Of a stretch of DNA of 64,000 nt, positions 53,663 through 62,464 are shown piece after piece (positions within the stretch are counted from its first letter, which is position 1; every line of letters begins with the position of its first letter). The stretch lies in contig CAZNMY010000014.1 in NCBI GenBank assembly GCA_964574325.1, positions 1 to 64,000 on the forward strand, in the 5' to 3' direction. The notes under the pieces were generated by a model. That model was not told the DNA's origin, did not search any database, and was given only the letters and a program-made list of their open reading frames with translations. A program made the translations under genes and the position numbers. Source of the DNA: CAMDPA01 sp964574325 (GTDB lineage Bacteria; Pseudomonadota; Alphaproteobacteria; Rhizobiales; Hyphomicrobiaceae).

Positions 53663-54428
53663 GGGGCAGGTCTCGGATTGTCTAGGGTTTCACGGGGAAA
53701 TTGGCATGTCTGAGCCACGGCAGTAGCGAATGGCAGCAGGGATGTCCATCGGGCGGAATGGCATCAGGGAAAGGGATGATGTGACTATCCCGACATCTCC
53801 GCAGCACCTTCACCCAGATGCGTTCCCGGAAGCCGAGCGGAGTAAGGCGATCCTCCGGCATCTTCACCTTCTCGAAGTGTTGCTGGCTCTCGCTGTTCGC
53901 TCAGCGGGGGAAGCGACAGATCGATGGTGCCGTGTCGAAGGCGTTCGGCGAAGTGCAGGTGTCGAATTTACAGCGCCGCCGTCATGGTCCGACTTGGTCG
54001 GACCATCCACGTCACCGATGGGAAGTGCAGTGAGCCATAGTCGTGTCGTGGGCGGTCCGCCTTCGCGGACCGTGACGGCTTGCAGGGAAGATCGGTTGTG
54101 AACCATCTAGGGGGAAGCCAGCTCTGGGAGCGGTCGGACTTGCCGAACGGCCTCGGCTGGGGATGCCCGAAGGGTAGAGCCAGATACAGGCTCGCACACT
54201 GGCTCGCACTCTGGCCCGCATACTGGTCCGCAGCGGAAACATCGGGCCGATCGAGAGGGATCAAGGGAAAGGGATCAGGGAAAAAGCGGGAACATCATTC
54301 CGCGGGGCAGGGTCCCAGAGCTGGGGGCTGGGAACGGCAGGCGGGCACCTGCAGGTGGCGCGGGTAAGGGGCGGCGCTATACTTGTCCTGAAGCATCCTC
54401 AAAGCTGTCCAATGAAGGCCCGGATACG
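53663..54428. other. 766-bp region without supported genes
   Basis: Several frames are open but hydrophilic, low in family likeness and without ribosome sites. A composite palindromic element lies at 53978-54079. Purine-rich repeats (GGGATCAAGGGAAAGGGATCAGGG) occur near 54258-54282 and are non-coding. An unrecognised small RNA cannot be excluded. Confidence 0.4.
53978..54079. repeat. composite palindromic intergenic element (102 bp)
   Basis: The ends GCCGTCATGGTCCG and CGGACCGTGACGGC are inverted with one mismatch. Inside are hairpin 1, ATGGTCCGAC-TTG-GTCGGACCAT (53984-54006), and hairpin 2, GGTCCGC-CTTC-GCGGACC (54054-54071). The style is that of Bradyrhizobium-type intergenic repeats. Confidence 0.6.
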
Positions 54429-55454
54429 ATGACCATCGACGCTCATGCGCACTATATGCCGCCGGCCCTGCTCGATATGCTGGAAGGCGAGGCGCGGCAG
54501 CTCGGCGTGTCGTTCGTGAAGGACATGCCGGCGTGCACGTGTGCGCTGCATTTCGACTATGGGCTGAAGCTGCGTCCGTTTCCGGGAAAGCTCATCGAGC
54601 CGGTGGCGGCGCGGCTGACGGGCATGGACCGGCAACGGGTCGAGCGGCAGGTTCTGTCGGCGTGGGCGGATGCATTCGGCTACGGGCTGCCGAAGGAGAA
54701 GTCGGTCGGGTGGCATCGGCGGCTCAATGAGGCCATGGCGGCGCTGGTCGCCGAAGCGCCCGACCGGTTCTCGTTCCTGGCGTCGGTGCCGCTTCCTCAC
54801 GCAGCGGAGGCGGCCGAGGAGCTTCGCTATGCGATGGAGCAGTTGGGCGCGGTCGGTGCCGTGCTGTGCACCAACGTCGAGGACGTGAACCTCGGCGATC
54901 TTCCACTCGATGAGTTCTGGGCAGCGGCGACGGCGCTGGACGCCGGCGTGCTGCTGCATCCGGCCGCTCCGGGGCAGAGCGTTGCACGCGCGGTTCGATA
55001 CGGGCTGATGCAGATCGCGCAATACACCTACGATTCCACGCTGTGCATCGGCTCGCTGATTTTCTGCGGTGTGCTCGACCGGTTTCCGGCACTGCGCCTG
55101 CTGACCTGTCACGGTGGCGGCGGCTACCCTTATCTGTCGGGGCGGTTCGACATCATGCACGCGCGGACGGATCGCAAGGCGATGGGCAACGTCGCGATGC
55201 AGCCGCCGTCACACTATCTCGGGCGAATGTACTACGACACGATCGTGCATTCGCCGTCGATCCTGCGCTTTCTCGCCGACGAGGTGGGCGTCGAGCGGGT
55301 TGTGCTGGGGACGGACTACTCGTTTCCGCCGGCCGACGAAGATCCGCTCGACGTGCTGCGGCGGGCGCGGTTCTTGCCTGCGGAATTGGCGCTGATTACG
55401 GATGGCAATCCGCGGCGGTTGTTCCCGCAGTTGCAGGGGAAGCGCGAGGGGTGA
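54429..55454 (+). CDS. amidohydrolase, ACMSD-like decarboxylase family
   Basis: 341 residues in the amidohydrolase-2 fold. The metal motif is IDAHAHYMPP at the start (H-x-H). His in LLHPAAPGQS, a second His in LTCHGGGGYPYLSGR and Asp in VVLGTDYSFPP complete it. ACMSD-like enzymes decarboxylate aromatic or semialdehyde acids without redox change (for example gamma-resorcylate, 2-amino-3-carboxymuconate semialdehyde), and some are hydrolases. It may close a route from the nearby oxygenases. Confidence 0.8.
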   Translation: MTIDAHAHYMPPALLDMLEGEARQLGVSFVKDMPACTCALHFDYGLKLRPFPGKLIEPVAARLTGMDRQRVERQVLSAWADAFGYGLPKEKSVGWHRRLNEAMAALVAEAPDRFSFLASVPLPHAAEAAEELRYAMEQLGAVGAVLCTNVEDVNLGDLPLDEFWAAATALDAGVLLHPAAPGQSVARAVRYGLMQIAQYTYDSTLCIGSLIFCGVLDRFPALRLLTCHGGGGYPYLSGRFDIMHARTDRKAMGNVAMQPPSHYLGRMYYDTIVHSPSILRFLADEVGVERVVLGTDYSFPPADEDPLDVLRRARFLPAELALITDGNPRRLFPQLQGKREG

Positions 55455-55477
55455 GCGGGCGACGGTGCTTGATGCCG

Positions 55478-55513
55478 TCGGGCTACGCGGCGCGAAACAC
55501 GCCGATAACCCGA
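55478..55513. repeat. imperfect palindrome next to yqgE stop
   Basis: TCGGGCTACGCGGCG pairs with CGCCGATAACCCGA. It lies 1 bp from the yqgE stop and after the amidohydrolase stop, so it may serve both as a convergent terminator. Similar to 44811-44834. Confidence 0.5.
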
Positions 55514-55514
55514 C

Positions 55515-56135
55515 CTACGCGCGGCCGGCGTAGCTGACGAGGTGGGAGAGGTCGACGCCGAGCTTGGCGAGGGCGCGGTCGTATTTCAGCTCGAGATCGG
55601 GATCGAACACGATGTCGGCGTCCGCGGGGCAGGAGAGCCAGCCGTTGGCCTGGATCTCGCTTTCGAGCTGGCCCGGCGCCCAGCCGGAATAGCCGAGCGC
55701 GATCATCGACCGCTCGGGGCCGCGGCCGCGGGCGATGGCCTTCAGGATGTCGACGGTGTTGGTGAGGCGGATCTCGCTGGCGATCTCCACGGTCGAGCCG
55801 CTCGTCGAGTATTCCGGTGAATGCAGAACGAAGCCGTGCTCGGTCTTGACCGGGCCGCCGATCTGGATGCTGCGGTCGAGGACGGTGGCCGGCACCTCGT
55901 CCTCCGAGTTGTCGTCGATGACGCCAAGCTCGCGCAGCAGGTGGGCGAAAGAGACGTTGTCGGCGCGCTGATTGATGATGAGGCCCATCGCGCCATCCTC
56001 GTTGTGGAGGCACATATAGATGACGGAGCGCGCAAAGCGCTTGTCGGTCATCGCTGGCATCGCTATCAGCAACTGGCCGTCGAGATAACTGCCGCGCGCG
56101 GGCTTGCGGCGCCGTTTTGAAGCGGTGTCCTTCAT
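55515..56135 (-). CDS. YqgE/AlgH family protein
   Basis: 206 residues: GSYLDGQLLIAMPAMTDKRFARSVIYMCLHNEDGAMGLIINQ in pieces (LIAMPAM, FARSVIYMCLH, GAMGLIIN) is the DUF179 hallmark, with GGPV and a C-terminal SYAGRA. Function is not well defined; a conserved cytoplasmic protein. It is divergent to the DsbD-N-like gene. Confidence 0.88.
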   Translation of the reverse strand: MKDTASKRRRKPARGSYLDGQLLIAMPAMTDKRFARSVIYMCLHNEDGAMGLIINQRADNVSFAHLLRELGVIDDNSEDEVPATVLDRSIQIGGPVKTEHGFVLHSPEYSTSGSTVEIASEIRLTNTVDILKAIARGRGPERSMIALGYSGWAPGQLESEIQANGWLSCPADADIVFDPDLELKYDRALAKLGVDLSHLVSYAGRA

Positions 56136-56387
56136 GTCGCAATTCTATCCCGAGGAGCCAGCAGTGTGAAGGCCCTCGTCACGCTTCCACACTTGCCCCG
56201 AACGTGGGCGACGGCGGCTTTCCGCCGTTTCGATGGCGCCCATTCTGCCGGCCGTGATCATATGGTCGTGAACATTCGTGACTTGTGTGTTTCTGGATAA
56301 GTCCACAACGTATGTCTGGCGGCCCAGGCCATCCACAGACGCAGCCTGCAGCCGCGCCCGACGCAGCAGATGGATCGACGAGCAGCC

Positions 56388-57320
56388 ATGAAGCGTGCAC
56401 CCGGAATTCTGCCGTCGGTCGTCTCGGCCATTTCGTATTCGATCGCAGGACTGATGGTCGCCGGAGCCGGTAGCGCGGCGGTGGCGCAGGTTTCGGTTCC
56501 CGGGGCGGTGTCCCGTCCCGTGGGCGGGGGGGCTGTTCGTGCTTCCGGCGCGCCGCAGTCGGCCTGGGTGAAGGGGCACAATTCGGCGGTGCGGCTGATC
56601 GGCGGAGCGGAGCCGGCGGTGAACGGGGGGCGGCGGCTGGTGGTCGGCGTCGAACTCACCCTGGGGGAGGGCTGGAAGACATATTGGCGCCATCCCGGCG
56701 ATGATGGCGGATTGCCGCCGACGTTCGCCTGGGATCAGTCGCGCAACCTCAAATCGGCACGCGTGATGTACCCCGCCCCGGAGCGGATCAAGTCGCTCAA
56801 CGGTACTGCGATCGGCTATTCGAAGTCGGTTGTCTTTCCGGTCGAGATCGAGGCTGAAGATGCGAGCCGACCCGTAGCGATTTCGCTGGCGCTGGACTAC
56901 GGCATCTGCCGGGAGATCTGTATTCCGGCGGAGGCGCGGCTGGCGCTCGTGCTCGAGCCGAAGCTTGCCGCGATGCCGCCCGATCTCGCGGCAAGTCTGG
57001 CGAAGGTGCCGGTCGTCGTTTCCGGCGCGGCTGCGGCCAAAGTCGTGAAGTCGGCCAAGGCGGTGCTGACCGGACCTCAGCCGACGATCACATTCGAGAT
57101 CGCCGCGAGTGGCAGCGAGAAGACCGATCTGTTCGTCGAGCCTTCCGGGGGCACATTTCTGCCGGTTCCGGCAAAGGCCGGGGCGAGCGTGGGGGGTGTG
57201 CAGCGGTTCCGTATCGATCTCGAGGGCGTCGACGAGGTGGCGAAACTCGCGGGCCAGAAACTGCGGCTGACGGTGACCGGCGGGGGCAGCGGGTCCGAGA
57301 TCGAGTGGGTCGTGAAGTGA
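56388..57320 (+). CDS. DsbD N-terminal domain-like exported protein
   Basis: About 310 residues from ATG 56388 (56370 also possible). A signal peptide ends near AAVAQ. The body has VVGVELTLGEGWKTYWRHPGDDGGLPPTF, IGYSKSVVFPVEI and the Cys pair YGICREICIPAEA, typical of the DsbD alpha domain. The membrane and thioredoxin parts of DsbD are missing, so this stand-alone form probably receives or passes thiol reducing power in the periplasm. It follows yqgE in the opposite orientation. Confidence 0.75.
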   Translation: MKRAPGILPSVVSAISYSIAGLMVAGAGSAAVAQVSVPGAVSRPVGGGAVRASGAPQSAWVKGHNSAVRLIGGAEPAVNGGRRLVVGVELTLGEGWKTYWRHPGDDGGLPPTFAWDQSRNLKSARVMYPAPERIKSLNGTAIGYSKSVVFPVEIEAEDASRPVAISLALDYGICREICIPAEARLALVLEPKLAAMPPDLAASLAKVPVVVSGAAAAKVVKSAKAVLTGPQPTITFEIAASGSEKTDLFVEPSGGTFLPVPAKAGASVGGVQRFRIDLEGVDEVAKLAGQKLRLTVTGGGSGSEIEWVVK

Positions 57321-57337
57321 GCCGGCGCAGTTCCCTC

Positions 57338-57407
57338 GTGGCCCGTCGCGCCTAAATCGCTTTCCTGGCCGGAAGCGTTGTCGATTTAGGCGCGACACAA
57401 GGGCCAC
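57338..57407. repeat. bulged inverted repeat 1
   Basis: The left arm GTGGCCC + GTCGCGCCTAAATCG pairs with CGATTTAGGCGCGAC + (ACAA bulge) + GGGCCAC. Twenty-two paired bases in all, spacer about 22 bp. It lies right after the DsbD-like gene. Confidence 0.65.
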
Positions 57408-57425
57408 TAGATAAATCATAGGCTC

Positions 57426-57501
57426 AGTGTGGCGTTTATCGCGCCTTGATCGACACCTCCCTTGCTGCGACCATCGGTCGATCAAGGCGCGACGCCACAC
57501 T
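57426..57501. repeat. bulged inverted repeat 2
   Basis: The left arm AGTGTGGCGT + (TTAT bulge) + CGCGCCTTGATCGAC pairs with GTCGATCAAGGCGCG + ACGCCACACT, spacer about 22 bp. It shares a CGCGCCT..ATCG core and the bulge design with repeat 1, 18 bp away. Confidence 0.65.
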
Positions 57502-57642
57502 TGGGAGATGGGACAGCGGCTGAGACGCCGACCGTCTTGAAGGCGCCGAGGCTGGTGGTACATATGTGTCGAATTCGGTGACCGAATGGGGATAGCCCTC
57601 GACGACGAGGTGGCCCGCTCATGCACGGAGAACGCCCGGTAA

Positions 57643-58647
57643 ATGTCCAGGAATTCTCCGGCTAAATGGATGATTGGCGCGATGCAGTCCCTTCGACCGA
57701 CGCCGACGACGACGAGGCGGACGCAGACGCGGTCTGGACATGCGAGGGTGTCGCGCCCGGATTCGCTCTCCGGTCTGCTCACCGTCGCGTTCGTCGTTAC
57801 TGCCACATTGGGTCCGATCGGGGGGGTAGCCGCGCAAGGGGCCAGATCCGATCCAAGTCGCGACGCTGCGCGAGGGCAGGCGACTGCATTGGCGCCGCAT
57901 CGTGCGATCTACGAGTTCACGCTCGGCAAGGTTCGTTCGGAAAAGGGCATCACCGCGCTGTCGGGAAGGATGGTCTACGAGTTCACGGGCTCGGCATGTG
58001 ACGGCTACACGCAGACCATGCGGTTCGTGACGCGGACGACGGCTGCTTCGGGAACGGTCAGCGTTTCAGATCAGCGCTCGACGAGCTGGGAGGACGATAC
58101 GGGGATGCGCTACCGGTTCCAGTCGAGCCAGTATCGCGACCAGAAGCTGATCGAGCAGACGGCCGGCACCGCGACGCGGGGGGAGGGCAGCGAGGATATC
58201 CGGGTCGAGCTGACGCGTCCGCAAAGCCGGAAATCTGCGGTCGGCGGCGCCGCCATGTTCCCGGTACAACATTCGATCAAGCTGCTCGATGCTGCGCGAC
58301 GCGCGCGATCCAGCTTCACCGCCGATTTCTTCGATGGCTCGGAAGGTGGCGAAAAGACCTACTCGGTCAGCGCGCAGATCGGAAAGCAGATGGCGGCGAA
58401 TTTCAATCGCACGCTGCCGAAAGTCGGGCAAGCCGACAAGCTCGACGGCATCGCATCGTGGCCGGTGATGCTCAGCTATTTCGAGCACGGTTCGGAGGGC
58501 AAGGACGCCGTTCCGACGTATGAAATGGGCTTCGTGATCTTCGCCAACGGCGTGAGCCGGCGGCTGGTCATCGACAACGGCGAATATACGATGAAGGGTG
58601 AACTCAGCGAGTTCAAGCTGATCGATCCGACACCCTGCCGCCGCTGA
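57643..58647 (+). CDS. EipB family (DUF1849) cell-envelope integrity protein
   Basis: 334 residues. A hydrophobic signal segment (SGLLTVAFVVTATLGPIGGVAAQG) follows an Arg/Thr-rich N-terminus that may not all be translated; ATG 57670 is an alternative start. The mature part APHRAIYEFTLGKVRSEKGITALSGRMVYEFTGSACDGYTQTMRF (in pieces) and the terminal DPTPCRR carry the two Cys that form EipB's disulfide. The family forms a periplasmic spiral beta protein required for envelope stability in Brucella and relatives. Confidence 0.84.
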   Translation: MSRNSPAKWMIGAMQSLRPTPTTTRRTQTRSGHARVSRPDSLSGLLTVAFVVTATLGPIGGVAAQGARSDPSRDAARGQATALAPHRAIYEFTLGKVRSEKGITALSGRMVYEFTGSACDGYTQTMRFVTRTTAASGTVSVSDQRSTSWEDDTGMRYRFQSSQYRDQKLIEQTAGTATRGEGSEDIRVELTRPQSRKSAVGGAAMFPVQHSIKLLDAARRARSSFTADFFDGSEGGEKTYSVSAQIGKQMAANFNRTLPKVGQADKLDGIASWPVMLSYFEHGSEGKDAVPTYEMGFVIFANGVSRRLVIDNGEYTMKGELSEFKLIDPTPCRR

Positions 58648-58824
58648 GGTCGTCCGGCCGGGGCCGTTCACGGGACGCCGTGGCCGGAAGGATGACGGGT
58701 TCTTGTCGATTGTGCCGAACCCGGACGATTTGCGGATCGTAAAGAACTTTTACGTACTCTGTCGCGATCCACCCCGGCCAGCCCATAGCTGGCTGGACGC
58801 CGATGCGCGCCAGAAGGAACACCG

Positions 58825-60492
58825 ATGACGATCAGGAGGCGGCCTCTGAGACGGGTTCGCCGGGCTTTGCTCGCTGCGGCGGCCTTGTCGGCCACGATCA
58901 GCGGGCTGATGCTTGTACTGCCTGCATTCGCTCTGCAACTGTTCGGCTCGGTGCTGCCCGGCGGCTCTGTCGAGGCGTTGTGGCTGATCGCGGGCGGAGC
59001 GATCGCGACGCTCGTCGTGGCCGGCGTCGTCGATTTCTGCCGGACGCTGATTCTGCTGCGGGCAGGGCTTTGGCTCGATCACACGATAGGCGGGATGCTG
59101 CTGGAGGCGGCGATCGGCCGGGGCGCAGACGCAGGGACGCTGCGTGCGGAGGCCGACGCGATCGGCGCAGTCCGAAGGCTGCTGACCGGCGGGCGGCTGG
59201 GGGCAGCGCTCGAGTTGCCGTGGGCCGCGGGCGGGTGCGGTCTCTTGATGTGGTTTCATCCTCTGCTCGGCTCTGCGGCGCTGCTCGTCGTCGTGCTCTC
59301 CTACATTCTCTGCCGGGTTGCGGCGGGGCGGTCCCTGCATGCAGGGCATCGTGACAACGATCGAGCGCGCCGCTGGCTCGAAGTGGTTGCACCGCAGGCG
59401 GCGGAGCTTTCGGCGATGGGGGCGTCCGGGGGGATCGCGCGGCGGTGGGAACACGAAAATCGTGCACGGACGGCGAAATCCTATCATCTGGGGTGGCGGT
59501 TCGGCTCGGCGAATGCACTGGCGCGCGTCCTGCAGCCGGCGGGCATCGCGGCTGTCGCCACTGCGGGAGCCTATCTCGTTCTCACCGAAATCCTGTCGCC
59601 GGCTGCCGTCGTTGCAGCGGCGCTGCTCGTGATGCGTGCGCAGTCGACGATCGAGCAGGTCATCGGTGGTTTGCAGGAATTCCGCGAAGCCCGCGCGGGC
59701 TGGCGCGTTCTCGTCGAGGCCGAAGACAGTCTGGCGCCGACGTCCTCGGGACTTGCCGGTGCGGCGGGGGGACGGGGTGGGGAAATCTCGCTCGAAGCCG
59801 TCTCGATGCGTCTTGCAGGCGAGCAGAACCGCGGGCTCGGCAATGTCAATCTGCGGGTCGAGCCGGGGGAGTGCGTCGGCGTCATCGGGGCGCGCGGCGC
59901 CGGCAAGTCGACGTTGCTGAGGACGATTGCGGGTGTCGCGATTCCCGAGGCTGGCCGGGTTTCACTCGACGGCCGGCCGCTGGCTCTGCATCAGCGCAGC
60001 ATGGTTTCGCGGGCGATCGGCTATATGGGCGAAAGCAGCGGGCTGCTGCCGGGCAGCGTCGCCGACAACATCGCCGGTTTCGAAGACTATTCGATGGATC
60101 GGGTGGCGGCGGCTGCCGCGCGGGCGGGCGTGCACGCGGTCCTATCCGCGCTGCCGCAGGGTTACGACAGCGAGGCTGCCGGTGCCGATTGCGTGCTTTC
60201 TCTGCGTCAGGCGAGAGCCGTGTGCCTCGCGCGTGCGTTCTACGGATCACCGCGCGTGGTCGTTCTCGACGAGCCGGAACTCGGAGCGAATGCTGCTGAA
60301 ATCGCGGGGCTCGGTGCGATCGTGCTCGGATTGCGCCGTGACGGCGTGACCGTCGTGCTCGCGACCGCGGAGCCGCAACTGCTTCGGTTGACCGATCGGA
60401 TTGCGGTCATGACTGCGGGAACGATCGAGTCCGTGCTGCCGAGCCGTCAGCTTTCGGCTTCCGGCGCTAGCTTGTCGGCGAGGGCGGCATGA
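58825..60492 (+). CDS. type I secretion-like ABC protein with degenerate ATPase motifs
   Basis: 555 residues. Membrane helices in residues 14-275 precede a nucleotide-binding domain at about 320-540. Walker A GARGAGKST (355-363) and Walker B VVVLDEP (478-484) are intact. The Q-loop Gln is Glu403 (GYMGESSGLLPG), the signature is LSLRQ (458-462) instead of LSGGQ, and the H-loop His is Thr514 (VLATAEP). The family (PrtD/HlyB type) exports proteins with a C-terminal signal. The altered motifs suggest weak or no ATP hydrolysis. It overlaps the adaptor gene by 4 bp. Confidence 0.8.
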   Translation: MTIRRRPLRRVRRALLAAAALSATISGLMLVLPAFALQLFGSVLPGGSVEALWLIAGGAIATLVVAGVVDFCRTLILLRAGLWLDHTIGGMLLEAAIGRGADAGTLRAEADAIGAVRRLLTGGRLGAALELPWAAGGCGLLMWFHPLLGSAALLVVVLSYILCRVAAGRSLHAGHRDNDRARRWLEVVAPQAAELSAMGASGGIARRWEHENRARTAKSYHLGWRFGSANALARVLQPAGIAAVATAGAYLVLTEILSPAAVVAAALLVMRAQSTIEQVIGGLQEFREARAGWRVLVEAEDSLAPTSSGLAGAAGGRGGEISLEAVSMRLAGEQNRGLGNVNLRVEPGECVGVIGARGAGKSTLLRTIAGVAIPEAGRVSLDGRPLALHQRSMVSRAIGYMGESSGLLPGSVADNIAGFEDYSMDRVAAAAARAGVHAVLSALPQGYDSEAAGADCVLSLRQARAVCLARAFYGSPRVVVLDEPELGANAAEIAGLGAIVLGLRRDGVTVVLATAEPQLLRLTDRIAVMTAGTIESVLPSRQLSASGASLSARAA

Positions 60493-61514
60493 CGAAAGCG
60501 TCGCTGCCGGAGAGTGTATCGCGAAAGCTCGGCCGCGGTACGGCATCGGGTGGACCGCGCAGTGGTGGGCCGCTGCTCGCGAGCGTCGTGGTTGTCGGTG
60601 CTCTCGCGGGCGTCGGCTGGTTCGGGCTCGATCGGCTCGCACTGAGCGATGGATATATGATCGTCCAGGCGAGGGTCGCCGATGGGCGGTTGCATCCGGT
60701 GCAGCACGCGGGCGGCCGGATCGAGAAGGTTCATGCGGTCGTCGGAAAGCCGGTCGCAGCCGGGGAATTGCTGGCGACGGTCGATCCCGGCGATGTCGAT
60801 GCGCGGATCGCCGCGCTGAAGGCGGAGGCGCAAGCCTCGCAGTTGCGGCTCGAAGCTGTGCGCCGCGAAGCGCATGCATTCGACGTGCTGCAACAGCAGA
60901 TGCTGGTGGCGCGGGAGCGGGTCGTTGCGCTGGAGCAGAAGCTCGCGGAACTCGAGAAGGAAAATGCTGGCGTTCTGGCGCGGATAGCGGAAGCCGACAG
61001 CCGGCTCGCTCTGGTGGAAATCAGATCGCCGATTTCCGGCGTGGTTCATTCGATGGATGGGCTCGTGGCCGGCCAGGACGTTCGTCCTGGCGAGAAACTC
61101 GCCGAGATCGCCGGCAATCCCGGCGGGCTCATTCTCGAGGCGGAATTGTCCGAAGGCCAAGCCGCCGCTGCGGCGGGCGGGCGCGATGTCAGGATCTGGC
61201 CGGAGCGGGCCGCATGGCACGACGGACGCGGATTTGCGGGGCGGATCGTCTCGCTGTCGGGCCGGGTTTCGGCATCACCTTCGCTTTCGCCTGCGACGTT
61301 CTCTCCGTGGGCTGCGAGCGGGGTGGTGCGTGTCGCGCGTATCGAGGTCGATCGGCAGCAGGCGGCGGGTCTCGAGGCAGCGCTCACGCGTCACGGCGGT
61401 ACGACGCAGATCGCCATTCCAACCGGTACGAAGTCGGCAGTCCAGCAATTCCTCGAGCCCTTCAGGCGCAAGGCCCAGGGCAAGTCTAGCCATTATCTTT
61501 CAACGGGAGTTTGA
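60489..61514 (+). CDS. HlyD-family adaptor of a type I secretion-like system
   Basis: 341 residues. An N-terminal membrane helix (about 30-47, LLASVVVVGALAGVGWFGL) is followed by RLHPVQHAGGRIEKVHAVVGKPVAAGELLATVDPGDV (first lipoyl half), a coiled coil of about 60 residues and VEIRSPISGVVHSMDGLVAGQDV (second half). It would bridge the ABC protein to an outer-membrane channel, which is not in the window. Translational coupling with its neighbours indicates one complex. Confidence 0.8.
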   Translation: MTKASLPESVSRKLGRGTASGGPRSGGPLLASVVVVGALAGVGWFGLDRLALSDGYMIVQARVADGRLHPVQHAGGRIEKVHAVVGKPVAAGELLATVDPGDVDARIAALKAEAQASQLRLEAVRREAHAFDVLQQQMLVARERVVALEQKLAELEKENAGVLARIAEADSRLALVEIRSPISGVVHSMDGLVAGQDVRPGEKLAEIAGNPGGLILEAELSEGQAAAAAGGRDVRIWPERAAWHDGRGFAGRIVSLSGRVSASPSLSPATFSPWAASGVVRVARIEVDRQQAAGLEAALTRHGGTTQIAIPTGTKSAVQQFLEPFRRKAQGKSSHYLSTGV

Positions 61515-61517
61515 GTC

Positions 61518-62453
61518 GTGGTCAGCGCGCGGAAGAAGAGCCAAGATAGAAAGCAGATGCTGTTCAACATCGGCGGCGGCGGAATGCTGGTGCTGGGGTT
61601 GGTTCTGGCGGTCAAGTCGTCGTACACGCCGAAGCCTGAAACGCCGCTGTGCGAGACGAGATACTCCGGCGGCGTGCTGTTCTCGTACACGCGCAAAGGC
61701 GCTGATCCGCTGTCGCCGGAAGATCTCCAGGCGCGGCTCGCGGGAACCGATCGCGGGCTCGTGAAGAACGCGAAGATCGTGGCGGACGCGGCGGTGCCGC
61801 AGGGCTACGCCATGGAGGTTCAGCTCAGGCGCTCCAACGGCGAGGAGGACGACCAGTCGCGCAGCGGCATCGGCTTCCTGTGGGTGCCTCGACAGTTGCC
61901 GCTCGCGACATCGGCCTGCCTTTCCTACAGCGTATGGATTCCAGAGGGGTTCAAGCTCGGCGACGGCGGCATTCTCCCCGGTCTCGTCAGCGACGCGCAG
62001 GGCATGGAAGATGCTGCACCCGCGGGTAATGCGTCGGCGGCCGATGCGAACTCGTCTTCAGGTGGTGCGCCGGCCCTCGGCAAGTTTCCGCCGTTCTCGC
62101 TCCGGCCGCAGTGGCGCGGTGACGGCAGTCTGCTGCTGCAGCCCGTCGTGAACATCGGGCAGATGGCCGGTATTCTGCTCGACCCGGCGAAGGCATCGCT
62201 GAAGCCGGGACAGTGGTCGCGCATCGAGGAGGAAGTGGTCCTCAATACGCCCGGTCTCAACAACGGGATACTGCGCGCCTGGGTGAACGGCCGGCTGGTC
62301 GTGGAAGCGTTCAACGTCGGCTTCCGGCGCGACGAGAACCAGAGCTTCCAGGCCGTGGTGGGCGACATCCATCACATTCGTCATGGCGGATGGGCACCGG
62401 CGCCGGCGGAATCGCGGCTCAGGATCTCGCCGCTCGAGTTGCGATTGAAATAG
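61518..62453 (+). CDS. membrane-anchored polysaccharide lyase (PL14)-like protein
   Basis: 311 residues from GTG 61518 with CGGGAG upstream. One helix (about 16-33) anchors it. The periplasmic part has CLSYSVWIPEGFKLGDGGILPGLVSD, FSLRPQWRGDGSLLLQPVV and WSRIEEEVVLNTPGLNNGILRAWVNGRLV. This pattern is that of the jelly-roll lyase/glycan-binding fold (PL14, alginate lyase-like). Catalytic residues cannot be assigned by eye. Genes of this type may trim an exported glycan. It directly follows the adaptor gene, in line with a three-gene export module. Confidence 0.6.
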   Translation: MVSARKKSQDRKQMLFNIGGGGMLVLGLVLAVKSSYTPKPETPLCETRYSGGVLFSYTRKGADPLSPEDLQARLAGTDRGLVKNAKIVADAAVPQGYAMEVQLRRSNGEEDDQSRSGIGFLWVPRQLPLATSACLSYSVWIPEGFKLGDGGILPGLVSDAQGMEDAAPAGNASAADANSSSGGAPALGKFPPFSLRPQWRGDGSLLLQPVVNIGQMAGILLDPAKASLKPGQWSRIEEEVVLNTPGLNNGILRAWVNGRLVVEAFNVGFRRDENQSFQAVVGDIHHIRHGGWAPAPAESRLRISPLELRLK

Positions 62454-62464
62454 CCGGCGGTCGA

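Larger units (their letters stand above)
57321..57642. other. intergenic region with two large palindromes
   Basis: After the DsbD-like stop there are two bulged inverted repeats, at 57338-57407 and 57426-57501 (listed separately). The remaining 140 bp contain no supported gene and should hold the promoter of eipB. Confidence 0.45.
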
